A DNA stretch of 64,000 nt from Pedomonas sp051304405. Lineage in GTDB: Bacteria > Pseudomonadota > Alphaproteobacteria > Sphingomonadales > Sphingomonadaceae. Shown here in pieces: positions 26,555 to 35,288 of this stretch. The stretch spans positions 620,001 to 684,000 of the forward strand of contig NZ_JBPPGG010000001.1 of assembly GCF_051304405.1 (NCBI RefSeq). The letters are read 5' to 3'. The notes beneath the pieces were generated by a model. That model was not told where the DNA came from and ran no database searches. It worked only from the letters and a program-made list of their open reading frames with translations. A program made the translations under genes and the position numbers. Position 1 is the first letter of the stretch. Each line of letters starts with the position of its first letter.

Positions 26555-27943
26555 CTAGCGTTTGGCCTTGCCCGCGAACGGGTTTTCCCGGCTGCGGAAG
26601 TTGAGGCGGATGGGCACGCCCATGAAGCCCAGCTCCTCGCGCATCAGGTTGACGAGGTAGCGCTGGTAGCTGTCCGGCAGCTCTTCGAGCCGGTTGCCGA
26701 ACACGATGAACGAGGGCGGGCGGATGCGCGCCTGGGTGATGTAGCGCAGCTTGATCCGCTTGCCGCCCGGGGCGGGCGGCGGGTTGCGCTCCAGCGCCGC
26801 CGCGAACCAGTCGTTGAGGCGGGAGGTGGGCACGCGCCGGCTCCACAGGTCGCGGATCTCGAACGCCGCCTTGATGAGGGTGTCCAGATTCTTGCCGGTG
26901 GCGGCGGAGACCGGGATCAGCGGCACGCCCTTCACCTGGGAAAGGCCGTCCTCCAGCGCCCGGGCGACGCCCCGGTAGATGCCGCCGTGGTCCTCGACCG
27001 AGTCCCACTTGTTGAGGGCGATCACCAGCGCCCGGCCTTCCTGCAGCACCTGGTCGGCGATCTTCAGGTCCTGCGCCTCAAGCCCCAGGGTCGCGTCCAG
27101 CAGCAGCACGACGACTTCCGCGAAGTCGATGGCGCGGCGGGTGTCGGCGGCGGAGAGTTTCTCCAGCTTGGTGGTCACCCGCGCGCGGCGGCGCAGGCCC
27201 GCCGTGTCGATGAGGCGCACCGGGCGGCCCTGCCACTCCCACTGCACCGAGATCGAGTCGCGGGTGATGCCCGCCTCCGGCCCCGTGACCAGCCGGTCCT
27301 CGCCCAGCAGCCGGTTGATGAGGGTGGACTTGCCCGCGTTCGGGCGGCCCACCACCGCCAGCTTCAGCGGCGCGGCGGCCACCTCCTCCGGCGTGGGCTC
27401 GGCCTTCTCGTCCTCCTCGAAGTCGTCCTCGGGCGGCAGGCCCACATGGCGGACAATGGCCTGATAGAGATCGGCCATGCCCTCGCCGTGCTCGGCGGAA
27501 ATGGCGACGGGCTCGCCCAGGCCCAGCGCATAGGCCTCGTAGAGGCCCGCCTCGGCCATCCTGCCCTCGGCCTTGTTGGCCAGAAGCACGACCGGCGTGT
27601 CCTGCGCGCGCAGCCAGCCGGCGAAGTGCCGGTCCAGCGGGGTCAGCCCGGCGCGGGCGTCGATGACCATCAGGGCCAGGTCCGCCGTGTCCAGCGCGGC
27701 TTCGGTCTGGGCGCGCATGCGCCCGGCGAGCGAGGTCGCCTCCGCATCCTCCAGCCCTGCCGTATCGACGATGGTGAACTCCAGGTCGAACAGCGAGCCG
27801 TCGCCCTCGCGGCGGTCGCGGGTGACGCCCGGCGTGTCATCGACAAGCGCCAGCTTCTTGCCAACCAGCCGGTTGAACAGGGTGGACTTGCCGACGTTCG
27901 GGCGGCCGATGATGACGATCGTGGGTTTTTGACGCTCTTTCAT
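26555..27943 (-). CDS. der: Ribosome-biogenesis GTPase Der (EngA)
   Basis: A 462-residue protein with two tandem GTPase domains and a C-terminal KH-like domain. G1 motifs are GRPNVGKS (about 13-20) and GRPNAGKS in the second domain; G3 motifs are DTAGLEDA and DTAGLRRRA. It acts in 50S subunit maturation. The order YfgM-like TPR, bamB, der on one strand is the widespread proteobacterial arrangement, so it is probably one operon. Confidence 0.97.
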   Translation of the reverse strand: MKERQKPTIVIIGRPNVGKSTLFNRLVGKKLALVDDTPGVTRDRREGDGSLFDLEFTIVDTAGLEDAEATSLAGRMRAQTEAALDTADLALMVIDARAGLTPLDRHFAGWLRAQDTPVVLLANKAEGRMAEAGLYEAYALGLGEPVAISAEHGEGMADLYQAIVRHVGLPPEDDFEEDEKAEPTPEEVAAAPLKLAVVGRPNAGKSTLINRLLGEDRLVTGPEAGITRDSISVQWEWQGRPVRLIDTAGLRRRARVTTKLEKLSAADTRRAIDFAEVVVLLLDATLGLEAQDLKIADQVLQEGRALVIALNKWDSVEDHGGIYRGVARALEDGLSQVKGVPLIPVSAATGKNLDTLIKAAFEIRDLWSRRVPTSRLNDWFAAALERNPPPAPGGKRIKLRYITQARIRPPSFIVFGNRLEELPDSYQRYLVNLMREELGFMGVPIRLNFRSRENPFAGKAKR

Positions 27944-27988
27944 GCCGTGTGCTTAGACGGGTGCGGCCGCAAGAGCAATCGCGCCCGA

Positions 27989-29302
27989 TCACCGAAACGC
28001 CGTAACGCGCCCGTCGTTCGTCATGATGTAGAGGGTATTGTTCGCAACCACCGGTGGCAGGAAGGCGTCGTCGCTCAGCTTCTCCACCGAAATCAGCGCG
28101 CCGGTATAGGGCGAAACCGTCGCCACATAGCCGTTGCTGGAGGTGAGAATCAGGCGGTCGCCCGCCAGCACCGGCCCTGCCCAGGTGACGAGTCCCTTGC
28201 GGTCCTCCGGGTCCTTGTAGCGCTGGAGCGGCGTCAGCCAGCGAATGCGGCCCTCGCTGCGGGTGAGGCACACCAGCTCGCCCTCGTTGGTGACGGCGTA
28301 GACGAAATCGCCCGCCACCCAGGGGGTGTGCACGCCGCCCAGGTTCGCTTCCCACACGCGCTGGCCGGTGGTCAGCTCCAGCGCCACCATGCGCCCGCCG
28401 TTGCCGATGGCGAACACGCGGCCCCGGTCGATGACCGGCGAGGCGTCGATGTCGAGCAGCGCGCCGATGGCCGTCAGGCGGCCGGTGCGGGTGAGCAGTT
28501 CCTGCCAGGTGACGCGGCCGTTCTCGACGCGCAGCGCGGTCAGCTCGCCCGAGGAGTAGCCCACCACCAGCGTGTCGGCCATGACCGCCGGCGCGCCGGT
28601 GCCCAGGATGCTGGCGTTCTCGACGATGCCGGTGGCGTCCCACAGCACGTCGCCGGTCTCCAGCGACAGGGCGAACAGCTGGTTGTCGAAGGTGAGCACA
28701 TAGGCGCGGTCTTCGGTCACCGTGGCCGCGCCCCGGAACGGCGCTTCCATGTCCACCTGCCACAGCTTCCGGCCGGTGGCGGCGTCGAGCGCGGCGACGA
28801 AGCCGTAGCCCGAGGTCGCGATCAGCTTGCCGTTGCTGTAGGAGACGCCGCCGCCGAAGGCGAGGCGCTTGCTCTCCTTCTCCGGGAAGGCGAAGGACCA
28901 CAGCTTGCGGCCGGACCCGGCGTCCAGCGCCTGCACGGTGGCGCGGGTGTCGATGGTGAACAGCTTGCCGTCCGCCACCACCGGCGGCGACACCAGATAG
29001 GTGATGCGGCTGCCGCCCTCGCCGACCGAGGCGGTCCAGGCGCGGCGCAGCGTCTCCGGCAGGGCGAGGTGGTGCATGGCCTTGGCGGGCGCGCCGCCGG
29101 GCTGGGCCCAGTCCTTGTTGGCGTAGGGCGCGGGCAGCGTCACCTTCAGGTCGGCGATGGTGGCGTCGGCTTCGAGCGCCTGCTCGAACGCCAGCACCGG
29201 GATGCGCTCGCCCGGCAGGCGGCTCTTGTTCTTGTTGCCGCCCGAGCAGGCAGCCAGCGCCGCGAGCGCCACCAGGGATACGGCGGTACGAAACAGTTTC
29301 AT
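27989..29302 (-). CDS. bamB: Outer-membrane assembly lipoprotein BamB
   Basis: A 437-residue lipoprotein. The signal peptide ends in the lipobox LAAC (C19), and the mature part is a PQQ-type eight-bladed beta-propeller with repeated 'LDAGSGRKLW', 'LSLETGDVLW' and 'LTTGQRVWEA' blades. BamB scaffolds the BamA-E complex that inserts outer-membrane proteins. Its start codon overlaps the stop codon of the upstream TPR gene by one base (TAATG). Confidence 0.95.
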   Translation of the reverse strand: MKLFRTAVSLVALAALAACSGGNKNKSRLPGERIPVLAFEQALEADATIADLKVTLPAPYANKDWAQPGGAPAKAMHHLALPETLRRAWTASVGEGGSRITYLVSPPVVADGKLFTIDTRATVQALDAGSGRKLWSFAFPEKESKRLAFGGGVSYSNGKLIATSGYGFVAALDAATGRKLWQVDMEAPFRGAATVTEDRAYVLTFDNQLFALSLETGDVLWDATGIVENASILGTGAPAVMADTLVVGYSSGELTALRVENGRVTWQELLTRTGRLTAIGALLDIDASPVIDRGRVFAIGNGGRMVALELTTGQRVWEANLGGVHTPWVAGDFVYAVTNEGELVCLTRSEGRIRWLTPLQRYKDPEDRKGLVTWAGPVLAGDRLILTSSNGYVATVSPYTGALISVEKLSDDAFLPPVVANNTLYIMTNDGRVTAFR

Positions 29303-30141
29303 TACTTGGACTCCGGCGCGCCAGAAGCAGACGGGGCAGCAGGTGCCGGGGCGGCAGCGCCCTCGGCCGGGGCCGCGGTTTCAGCAGGGGCGGATCCGGT
29401 CGCGGTGGGACCGGTCGCGGTGGATTCAGTCTTGGCGGCCTCTGCGGCGGGCTCCGCCGCCGGGGCGGCGTCCTCCGGCAGCATGGAGAGCATCTGCGCG
29501 GCGCGGCTGCGCAGCGAGGGCGCCACATCCTCGTTGCCGGCGATGGCCTCGAACAGGGCGCGGGCCAGCTGCGGCTGGCCGGACTCGAGGTAGGCAACCG
29601 CCAGCAGCTCGCCCGCCGGGCCGAACCAGGGGGTGCCGTCCTGCGCGATGGGCTTCAGCTTCTCGATGGCCTCCTCCGGCTTCAGCGAATCATACTGAAG
29701 CTGCACGGCGCGGAAGCGGGCAAGGCCCCGGAACGGCTCGGCGAGGGTCTTGTCGGCGGCGATGGCCTCGTAGGCCTTGATCGCCTCGGCGGTCTCGTCG
29801 CCGCGCACAAGCTGGGCGGCCTGCGCCAGCAGGGCCAGCGCCCGGATGCCCTCCGTGCCGTCGGCGGCCAGCGCCTTCAGCTCGGGCAGCGCCTTGTCCG
29901 TATTGCCCTCGCTCAGGAGGGCGATCGCCTGCGCCAGGCGGTCGGACTGCTGGTTGATCTTTTCCTTGTGCTCCTCCCGCCAGTAGAGGAAGGCCGCCAG
30001 GGCAATCAGGAACACGCCGATGCCGATGAGCATCCACCGGCCATAGTTCCTCCACAGGTTCGCCAGTTGCTCGCGGCGGAGTTCCTCATCCACCTCGCGC
30101 AGGAAGGCTTCGCCCTGATCGCCCGTTTGGTCCTTGGCCAC
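29302..30141 (-). CDS. YfgM-like tetratricopeptide membrane protein
   Basis: A 279-residue protein with a short cytosolic N-terminus, one membrane helix (about 34-53, 'WMLIGIGVFLIALAAFLYW') and a periplasmic TPR domain (about 60-225). The last 50 residues are Ala/Pro/Glu-rich and disordered. The N-terminal 'REVDEELRREQLANLWRNYG' matches the YfgM/DUF2133 family, which works with the Sec translocon and periplasmic chaperones. It overlaps bamB and precedes der, the usual context. Confidence 0.85.
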   Translation of the reverse strand: MAKDQTGDQGEAFLREVDEELRREQLANLWRNYGRWMLIGIGVFLIALAAFLYWREEHKEKINQQSDRLAQAIALLSEGNTDKALPELKALAADGTEGIRALALLAQAAQLVRGDETAEAIKAYEAIAADKTLAEPFRGLARFRAVQLQYDSLKPEEAIEKLKPIAQDGTPWFGPAGELLAVAYLESGQPQLARALFEAIAGNEDVAPSLRSRAAQMLSMLPEDAAPAAEPAAEAAKTESTATGPTATGSAPAETAAPAEGAAAPAPAAPSASGAPESK

Positions 30142-30185
30142 GCGTGTCCCCTGTCTCGAATATTCCGTTGCAGATTAGTAGCGGC

Positions 30186-31067
30186 TCACGGCTTTCGCGC
30201 AAGCGATTCGGCGGGGATCTGGTACAGGTTATCCTCACCGGGGAACGACCGGTCGCGCACAGCCTCGGCGAACGCCCGCGCCGCCGCGTCGAGGTTCTCC
30301 GCCAGGTTGTAGAACCGGCGCACAAAACGCGGAACACGATCGAACAGGCCCAGCATGTCCTCTGCCACCAGCACCTGGCCGTCGCAGGCGGCGCTCGCCC
30401 CGATGCCGATGGTCACCGCCGTCACCGAATTGGTGATCTCCACCGCCAGCGGCTCCACCACGCCCTCGATGACGAGGGCGAACGCGCCTGCCTCCGAAAC
30501 CGCCTTGGCGTCGCGCAGGATCTTCGCCCGCTCCGCTTCCGACTTGCCGCGCGCGCCATAGCCGCCCAGGGCGTTGACCGCCTGCGGGGTGAGCCCCACG
30601 TGCCCCACCACCGGGATTCCGCGCTCGACGAGGAAACGCACGGTCGGCGCCATGGCCTCACCGCCTTCCAGCTTCACGCCCGCCGCGCCGGTTTCCTTGA
30701 GGATGCGCGAGGCGGTGGCGAAGGCCTGCTCCGGGCTGGCCTCGTAGGAGCCGAACGGCAGATCGATGATGACGACCGAGCGGTAGGAGCCGCGCACCAC
30801 CGCCGCGCCGTGGTTGATCATCATCTCCACCGTCACCGGCACGGTGGAGGGCAGGCCGTAGATCACCTGCCCCAGGCTGTCGCCCACCAGCAGCATGTCG
30901 CAATGCGGATCGAACAGCTGGGCGAAGCGGGCGGAGTAGGCGGTGAGCATCACCACGGGCTCCTTGCCCTTGCGCGCCGCGATTGCCGGAACCGACAGCC
31001 GCCGCACGGGGGTCGGGGTGGGATTCGCCCGCGACGTCGAGGTATCGAGGGTATAGGTGGTCGACAT
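30186..31067 (-). CDS. panB: 3-methyl-2-oxobutanoate hydroxymethyltransferase
   Basis: A 293-residue PanB, the first enzyme of pantothenate synthesis: it transfers a hydroxymethyl group from methylene-tetrahydrofolate to ketoisovalerate. Conserved 'MLTAYSARFAQLFD', 'LVGDSLGQVIYGL' (Mg-binding D), 'VKLEGG' and 'PVVGHVGLTPQ' are all visible. The first 25 residues are a variable leader. It lies 44 bp upstream of the TPR/bamB/der group on the same strand. No panC is adjacent. Confidence 0.97.
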   Translation of the reverse strand: MSTTYTLDTSTSRANPTPTPVRRLSVPAIAARKGKEPVVMLTAYSARFAQLFDPHCDMLLVGDSLGQVIYGLPSTVPVTVEMMINHGAAVVRGSYRSVVIIDLPFGSYEASPEQAFATASRILKETGAAGVKLEGGEAMAPTVRFLVERGIPVVGHVGLTPQAVNALGGYGARGKSEAERAKILRDAKAVSEAGAFALVIEGVVEPLAVEITNSVTAVTIGIGASAACDGQVLVAEDMLGLFDRVPRFVRRFYNLAENLDAAARAFAEAVRDRSFPGEDNLYQIPAESLARKP

Positions 31068-31218
31068 GTTTCATGCTCCTGCCAATCACCCGGGCACGGG
31101 GGCTGCGATACCCCACTCCCGGGCACGGGGCCAGACCATAGCGGCCCGCACCCCCATCGCTCAAGGCGCAGGTTGGTAGCTCTTGTCCGGCGCGGCGGGA
31201 ATATGCCATGGCGGCAAC

Positions 31219-31971
31219 ATGATATTCGATCTCAGTGAAAAGCTGGCCCTCGTCACCGGCGCGAGCCGGGGGCTGGGGCTGGAGATGGCCCGGGGCCTCC
31301 TGCACGCGGGCGCGCGGGTGATCCTGCACGGGCGGGATCAGGCGGCGCTCGACGCGGCGGCGGCGGCGCTCGATCCGACCGGCGCGCGGGTGCTCACCTG
31401 GCGGCTCGACCTCTCGGCCCCGGACGCCTTCGCGCCCGCCGTCGAGGCGCTGGTCGCCGCCCACGGCCCAGTGGACATCCTCGTCAACAACGCCGGGGCC
31501 CGGGCGCGGGGCAGGCTGGATGACCTGCCGCTCGGCGAGATCCGGAGCCTCATCGAGGTGGATCTGGTCGCGCCCCTCCACCTCTCCCGCCTGCTGGCCC
31601 GGCACATGCGGCCGGGCGGGCGAATCATCAACATCACCTCCATTGCCGGCATGATCGCCCGCTCGGGCGACGCCGCCTACACCGCCGCCAAGGGCGGGCT
31701 CGCCGGCCTCACCCGGGCGCTGGCGGCGGAACTGGGCGAGCGCGGCATCACCGTCAACGCCGTCGCCCCCGGCTTCTTCGCCACCGACGCCAACGCGGAG
31801 ATGGTGGCGGACGCGGACATCGCCCACTGGCTCGCCCGGCGCACCTCGCTCGGCCGCTGGGGCAAGCCGGAGGAGATCGCAGGCGCGGTGGTGTTCCTCG
31901 CCTCCCCCGCCGCCTCCTACATCACCGGGCACCTGCTGCCGGTGGACGGCGGGTATCTGGCGCATTTCTAG
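31219..31971 (+). CDS. SDR-family oxidoreductase (gluconate 5-dehydrogenase-like)
   Basis: A 250-residue classical short-chain dehydrogenase. The cofactor motif is TGASRGLG near the N-terminus, NNAG stabilises the core, the catalytic Ser is in 'NITSIAGM' and Tyr-x-x-x-Lys in 'YTAAKGG'. The C-terminus 'LPVDGGY' is typical. It resembles sugar-acid dehydrogenases of the Ga5DH group but the substrate is not determined. ATG at 31219 is preferred; an in-frame start at 31183 would add 12 residues with no family match. Confidence 0.85.
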   Translation: MIFDLSEKLALVTGASRGLGLEMARGLLHAGARVILHGRDQAALDAAAAALDPTGARVLTWRLDLSAPDAFAPAVEALVAAHGPVDILVNNAGARARGRLDDLPLGEIRSLIEVDLVAPLHLSRLLARHMRPGGRIINITSIAGMIARSGDAAYTAAKGGLAGLTRALAAELGERGITVNAVAPGFFATDANAEMVADADIAHWLARRTSLGRWGKPEEIAGAVVFLASPAASYITGHLLPVDGGYLAHF

Positions 31972-32030
31972 CCATCAGAGCACCGGCCATCGGAGCACCG
32001 GCCATCAGAGCCCCAGCCATCAGAGCACAG
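31971..32030 (+). repeat. 15-bp tandem repeat, four copies
   Basis: Four units of GCCATCAGAGCACCG with one to three changes each begin at the last base of the SDR stop codon. An 11-G run follows. No coding role is visible. Confidence 0.9.
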
Positions 32031-32111
32031 GGGGGGGGGGCGTCTGGAAAGCCGCGCCGGGCATCCCTAATCTCGGCGAGTTATCCGGTTGAACGAAGGG
32101 AGACCTGACGC

Positions 32112-33380
32112 ATGCACGCACGCCGCCTCGCCCCCCTCCTCGCCCTGCTCGCCGCCGCCGCCCCGGCCGCGCCGCTGCTCGGCCAGCCGGTCCCGGCCGT
32201 CGCCCGGGCGGAAGCGCAGGCACCTGCCTTCGCCCGGCGCCTCGACGCGGCGATCGACAAGGCCATCGCCGAGCAACGCATCGTCGGCGCGGTGGTGCTG
32301 GTGGCGGAGGACGGCCGCATCGTCTACCGCCGCACCGCCGGGCACTTCGACCGGGAGAAGGGCGAGCCCATGCGGGAGGACGCGATCTTCCGGCTGGCGT
32401 CCGTCTCCAAGGCGGTGATGTCGGTTCTGGCCATGACGCTGGTGGAGGACGGCACGCTGGCGCTGGATGCGCCCGTTTCCCGCTGGCTGCCCGAGTTCCG
32501 CCCGCGCCTGCCGGACGGCACCGCGCCCGAGATCACCGTGCGCCAGCTGCTCAGCCACACCGCCGGCCTCAGCTACGGCTTTCTGGAATCGCCGGACAGC
32601 CTCTACTTCCGCCTCAACGTGCTGGACGGCATGGAGCTGCCGGACACCGACCTCTACGGCAACCTGCAGCGGCTGGCGCAGATCCCGCTCGCCTTCCCGC
32701 CGGGCACGGGCTTCCGCTATTCGCTGGCGACCGACGTGCTCGGCGCGGTCATCGAGCGGGCCACGGGCAAGCCGCTCGCGCAGGTGGTGCGGGAAAAGGT
32801 GACCGCGCCGCTCGGCATGACGGACACCGGCTTTGCCGTCACCGACCCGGCCCGCCTTGCCCCGCCCTACATCCATCGCGCGCCGGGAACAGAGCCCATG
32901 GCCCCCGAGCGCATGACCGACAACGTCCGCCTGCCCATGGTCGCGAGCCACATCACCTTCGCCCCCAGCCGCGCGTTGAACCCGGACGCCTACCCCTCGG
33001 GCGGCGCGGGCATGGTGGGCACGGCGCGGGATATCCTCGCCCTGCTGGAGGCCGTGCGCACCGGCGGCGGCACCGTGCTGAAGCCGGAGACCGTGGCAAA
33101 GATGATGGTGGACCACAGCGACGCCGCGAACCGGCCGGACGCGCACGGCTGGGGCTTCGGCCTCGGCTGGTCCGTGCTGCTCGACCCGGCGGCGGCCGCC
33201 ACGCCGCACGCGCGGGGGACGTTCCGCTGGGGCGGCGTCTACGGCCATAGCTGGTTCGTCGATCCCGAGCGGAAGCTGACCGTGGTCGCGCTCACCAACA
33301 CGACGCCCGAGGGCATGGATGGCCCGTTCGTCGACGGGCTGCGCAGCGCCATCTACGGGGTTGCGCCCGAGAGCAGGTAG
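32112..33380 (+). CDS. Secreted serine hydrolase, class C beta-lactamase family
   Basis: A 422-residue exported protein. The Sec signal peptide is about 1-24 (Leu/Ala-rich, ending near LLGQP). The catalytic SxxK is S97-V-S-K100, the second motif is YSLATD (in place of YxN) and the third is 'GGVYGHSWF' (HxG-like). The family covers esterases, peptidases and some beta-lactamases; the absence of a clean YxN argues for an esterase-type function rather than AmpC. It converges with ohrR at 12 bp. Confidence 0.83.
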   Translation: MHARRLAPLLALLAAAAPAAPLLGQPVPAVARAEAQAPAFARRLDAAIDKAIAEQRIVGAVVLVAEDGRIVYRRTAGHFDREKGEPMREDAIFRLASVSKAVMSVLAMTLVEDGTLALDAPVSRWLPEFRPRLPDGTAPEITVRQLLSHTAGLSYGFLESPDSLYFRLNVLDGMELPDTDLYGNLQRLAQIPLAFPPGTGFRYSLATDVLGAVIERATGKPLAQVVREKVTAPLGMTDTGFAVTDPARLAPPYIHRAPGTEPMAPERMTDNVRLPMVASHITFAPSRALNPDAYPSGGAGMVGTARDILALLEAVRTGGGTVLKPETVAKMMVDHSDAANRPDAHGWGFGLGWSVLLDPAAAATPHARGTFRWGGVYGHSWFVDPERKLTVVALTNTTPEGMDGPFVDGLRSAIYGVAPESR

Positions 33381-33392
33381 AACAACGGCCGG

Positions 33393-33863
33393 TCAGTCCT
33401 CGGCGCCGGCGCTGGCGCGCAGGTTGCGGCGCAGGGTGAGCAGGGTGGACTGAAGCTCCCCGAGCTGCTCCTGCGTGATGCCGCAGGCGGCGAGGATCTG
33501 GTCCGGCACGCAGGCGGCCTCCCCGGCGAGGTCGCGCCCGGCCTCGGTGAGGAACACCCGCACCACCCGCTCGTCGGCCGTGTCGCGCCGCCGCGTAAGG
33601 TAGCCGGCGGCCTCCAGCCGCTTGATGAGCGGCGTCAGGGTGTTGGATTCGAGGAAGAGCTGGTCGCCCAGCTCACCCACGGTCTGGCCGTCGCGCTGCC
33701 ACAGCACCACCATCACCAGATACTGGGGATAGGTGAGCCCCAGCCGGTCCAGCAGCGGCTTGTAGACCCGGTTGAAGGCAAGGCCGGTGGAATAGACGCC
33801 AAAGCACAGCAGGCGGTCGAGCGCGCCGGGGGCGGTGTCAGCGGAAAGGTCGGTTTTGCTCAT
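33393..33863 (-). CDS. OhrR-type MarR-family organic-peroxide regulator
   Basis: A 156-residue MarR-family repressor. 'LLCFGVYSTGLAFNRVYKPLLDRLGLTYPQYL' places the redox-sensing cysteine at C20, exactly as in OhrR, and the winged helix includes 'TVGELGDQLFLESNTLTPLIKRLEAAG'. Oxidation of that cysteine by organic peroxides releases DNA. The start at 33863 is chosen because the family begins there. One copy of the presumed operator lies just upstream and two more lie in front of the neighbouring hydrolase gene. Confidence 0.88.
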   Translation of the reverse strand: MSKTDLSADTAPGALDRLLCFGVYSTGLAFNRVYKPLLDRLGLTYPQYLVMVVLWQRDGQTVGELGDQLFLESNTLTPLIKRLEAAGYLTRRRDTADERVVRVFLTEAGRDLAGEAACVPDQILAACGITQEQLGELQSTLLTLRRNLRASAGAED

Positions 33864-33871
33864 GGGCCAGA

Positions 33872-33887
33872 TATAATCGCGTGCGCT
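33872..33887 (-). promoter_or_regulatory. Putative OhrR operator, copy 1
   Basis: TATAATCGCGTGCGCT, 8 bp upstream of the regulator's own start codon. It matches the pair at 35052-35117 at nearly all positions; the right half is the least conserved. Confidence 0.6.
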
Positions 33888-33969
33888 CTTGTCGCAAACA
33901 GGCAAGACCATACGGCAGGGGCGGCCTCCCGCACCGGGACGCGCCGCCCGCGCCGTGGTCCTGCCGGGC

Positions 33970-34986
33970 TCAGCTCCTGAGGAACGCCAGCATGTCCTGG
34001 TTGAGCCGGTCCTTGTGGGTGTCGGTGAGGCCGTGGGGGGCGCCCTCGTACACCTTCAGCACCGCATGGGGCACCAGCGCCTTCGAGGCGAGGCCCGACA
34101 CGTCGAGGGGCACCACCTGATCGTCGCTGCCGTGGACGATCAGCGTCGGCCGGTCGAACTTCTTCAGGTCCTCGCGGAAGTCGGTCTCGGAGAACGCCTT
34201 GATCGAGTCATAGGTGTTCTTGAAGCCGCCCTGCATGCCCTGCGCCCACCACGACTCCACGAGGCCGGCGTCCACCGTCGCGCCCGGGCGGTTGAAGTTG
34301 TAGAACGGGCCGCTCGGAATGTCCCGGAACAGGCGGGAGCGGTTGGCGATGAACCCCGCGCGGATGTCGTCGAACACCTTGAGGGGGACGCCGCCCGGAT
34401 TGTCCGGCCGCTGCACCATCAGCGGCGGCACCGCCGAAATCAGGCCGAGGCGCGCCACGCGCCCGGTGCCGTGGCGGCCCACATAGCGAGCCACCTCGCC
34501 GCCGCCGGTCGAGAAGCCGAACATGGAGACGTCGCGCAGGTCCAGCGCCTCGACCACCGCCGCCAGATCGTCGGCGTAGTGGTCCATGTCGTTGCCGTCC
34601 CACGGCTGGCTGGAGCGGCCATGGCCGCGCCGGTCATGGGCGATGACGCGGAAGCCGTGATTGGCGAGGAAAAACGCCTGGTTCTCCCAGCTGTCGGCGG
34701 TGAGGGGCCAGCCGTGGCTGAGGGTGACGACCGGGCCGTCCTTCGGGCCCCAGTCCTTGAAATAGAGGCTGACGCCGTCCCGGGTGAGAATGGTGTCGGG
34801 GCTGGTGATCCTGCTCATGGCTGCGGACTCCTTCACTTGGGGGCTGGGGGCGGCCGAGGCGCGCGCCTGCGCCTCCCGCCCGCCGATCACACCGGCGGCA
34901 ACCGCCGTGGCCGCCGTCGCGCCGATCGCGGCGCCAAGCAGTTCGCGACGATCCAGCCGCTCCATGGTTTCCAGCACGTCACTCAT
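33970..34986 (-). CDS. TAT-exported alpha/beta hydrolase (non-haem haloperoxidase type)
   Basis: A 338-residue hydrolase. The N-terminal 'LDRRELLGAAIGATAATAVAAGV' region carries twin arginines (R13-R14) followed by a hydrophobic stretch, a TAT export signal. The enzyme domain has the nucleophile S159 in 'GFSTGGG', the signature of cofactor-free chloroperoxidases (perhydrolases), an acid in 'VHGSDDQVV' and the histidine in 'GAPHGLT'. It lies next to the ohrR-like gene, and its upstream region holds two operator-like sites, so induction by organic peroxide is likely (inference). Confidence 0.85.
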   Translation of the reverse strand: MSDVLETMERLDRRELLGAAIGATAATAVAAGVIGGREAQARASAAPSPQVKESAAMSRITSPDTILTRDGVSLYFKDWGPKDGPVVTLSHGWPLTADSWENQAFFLANHGFRVIAHDRRGHGRSSQPWDGNDMDHYADDLAAVVEALDLRDVSMFGFSTGGGEVARYVGRHGTGRVARLGLISAVPPLMVQRPDNPGGVPLKVFDDIRAGFIANRSRLFRDIPSGPFYNFNRPGATVDAGLVESWWAQGMQGGFKNTYDSIKAFSETDFREDLKKFDRPTLIVHGSDDQVVPLDVSGLASKALVPHAVLKVYEGAPHGLTDTHKDRLNQDMLAFLRS

Positions 34987-35051
34987 CGGTCTCTCCTTGT
35001 CCTGTCTTGGGGGCGATACCGCCGGGGGCAGCGGCACCAAATCGCTTACGC

Positions 35052-35117
35052 TTTAATCGTGTGCGATACATATGACTTGCGCCGCAATCCGTCAAGAGCG
35101 ATTTAATCGCGTGCGAT
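35052..35117 (-). promoter_or_regulatory. Two putative OhrR operators, copies 2 and 3
   Basis: TTTAATCGTGTGCGAT at 35052-35067 and TTTAATCGCGTGCGAT at 35102-35117 share a core ATCGC-GT-GCGAT dyad and are exactly 50 bp apart. They lie 66-131 bp upstream of the hydrolase start codon. The same motif precedes the regulator gene. Confidence 0.65.
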
Positions 35118-35221
35118 ATTTTTGACGCAAGGCACGGCAGGGAAGCGGACCCCGCCGGGGCAGCAGGTCCGCCCCCCGGCAGAAAACGGCGAACGAGGGC
35201 CGGGGATGCCGAAGTCGATAT

Positions 35222-35257
35222 GAAAAGCGGTGGATCCGTGCCTGCCGGATCCACCGC
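35222..35257 (-). terminator. Intrinsic terminator of the autotransporter gene
   Basis: GCGGTGGATCCG (35227-35238) pairs perfectly with 35246-35257 across a 7-base loop. On the minus strand TTTTCAT follows. It lies 32 bp past the autotransporter stop codon. Confidence 0.85.
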
Positions 35258-35288
35258 AAGGTCGCCCGAGAGGGTTCAGGCGGAAGGT

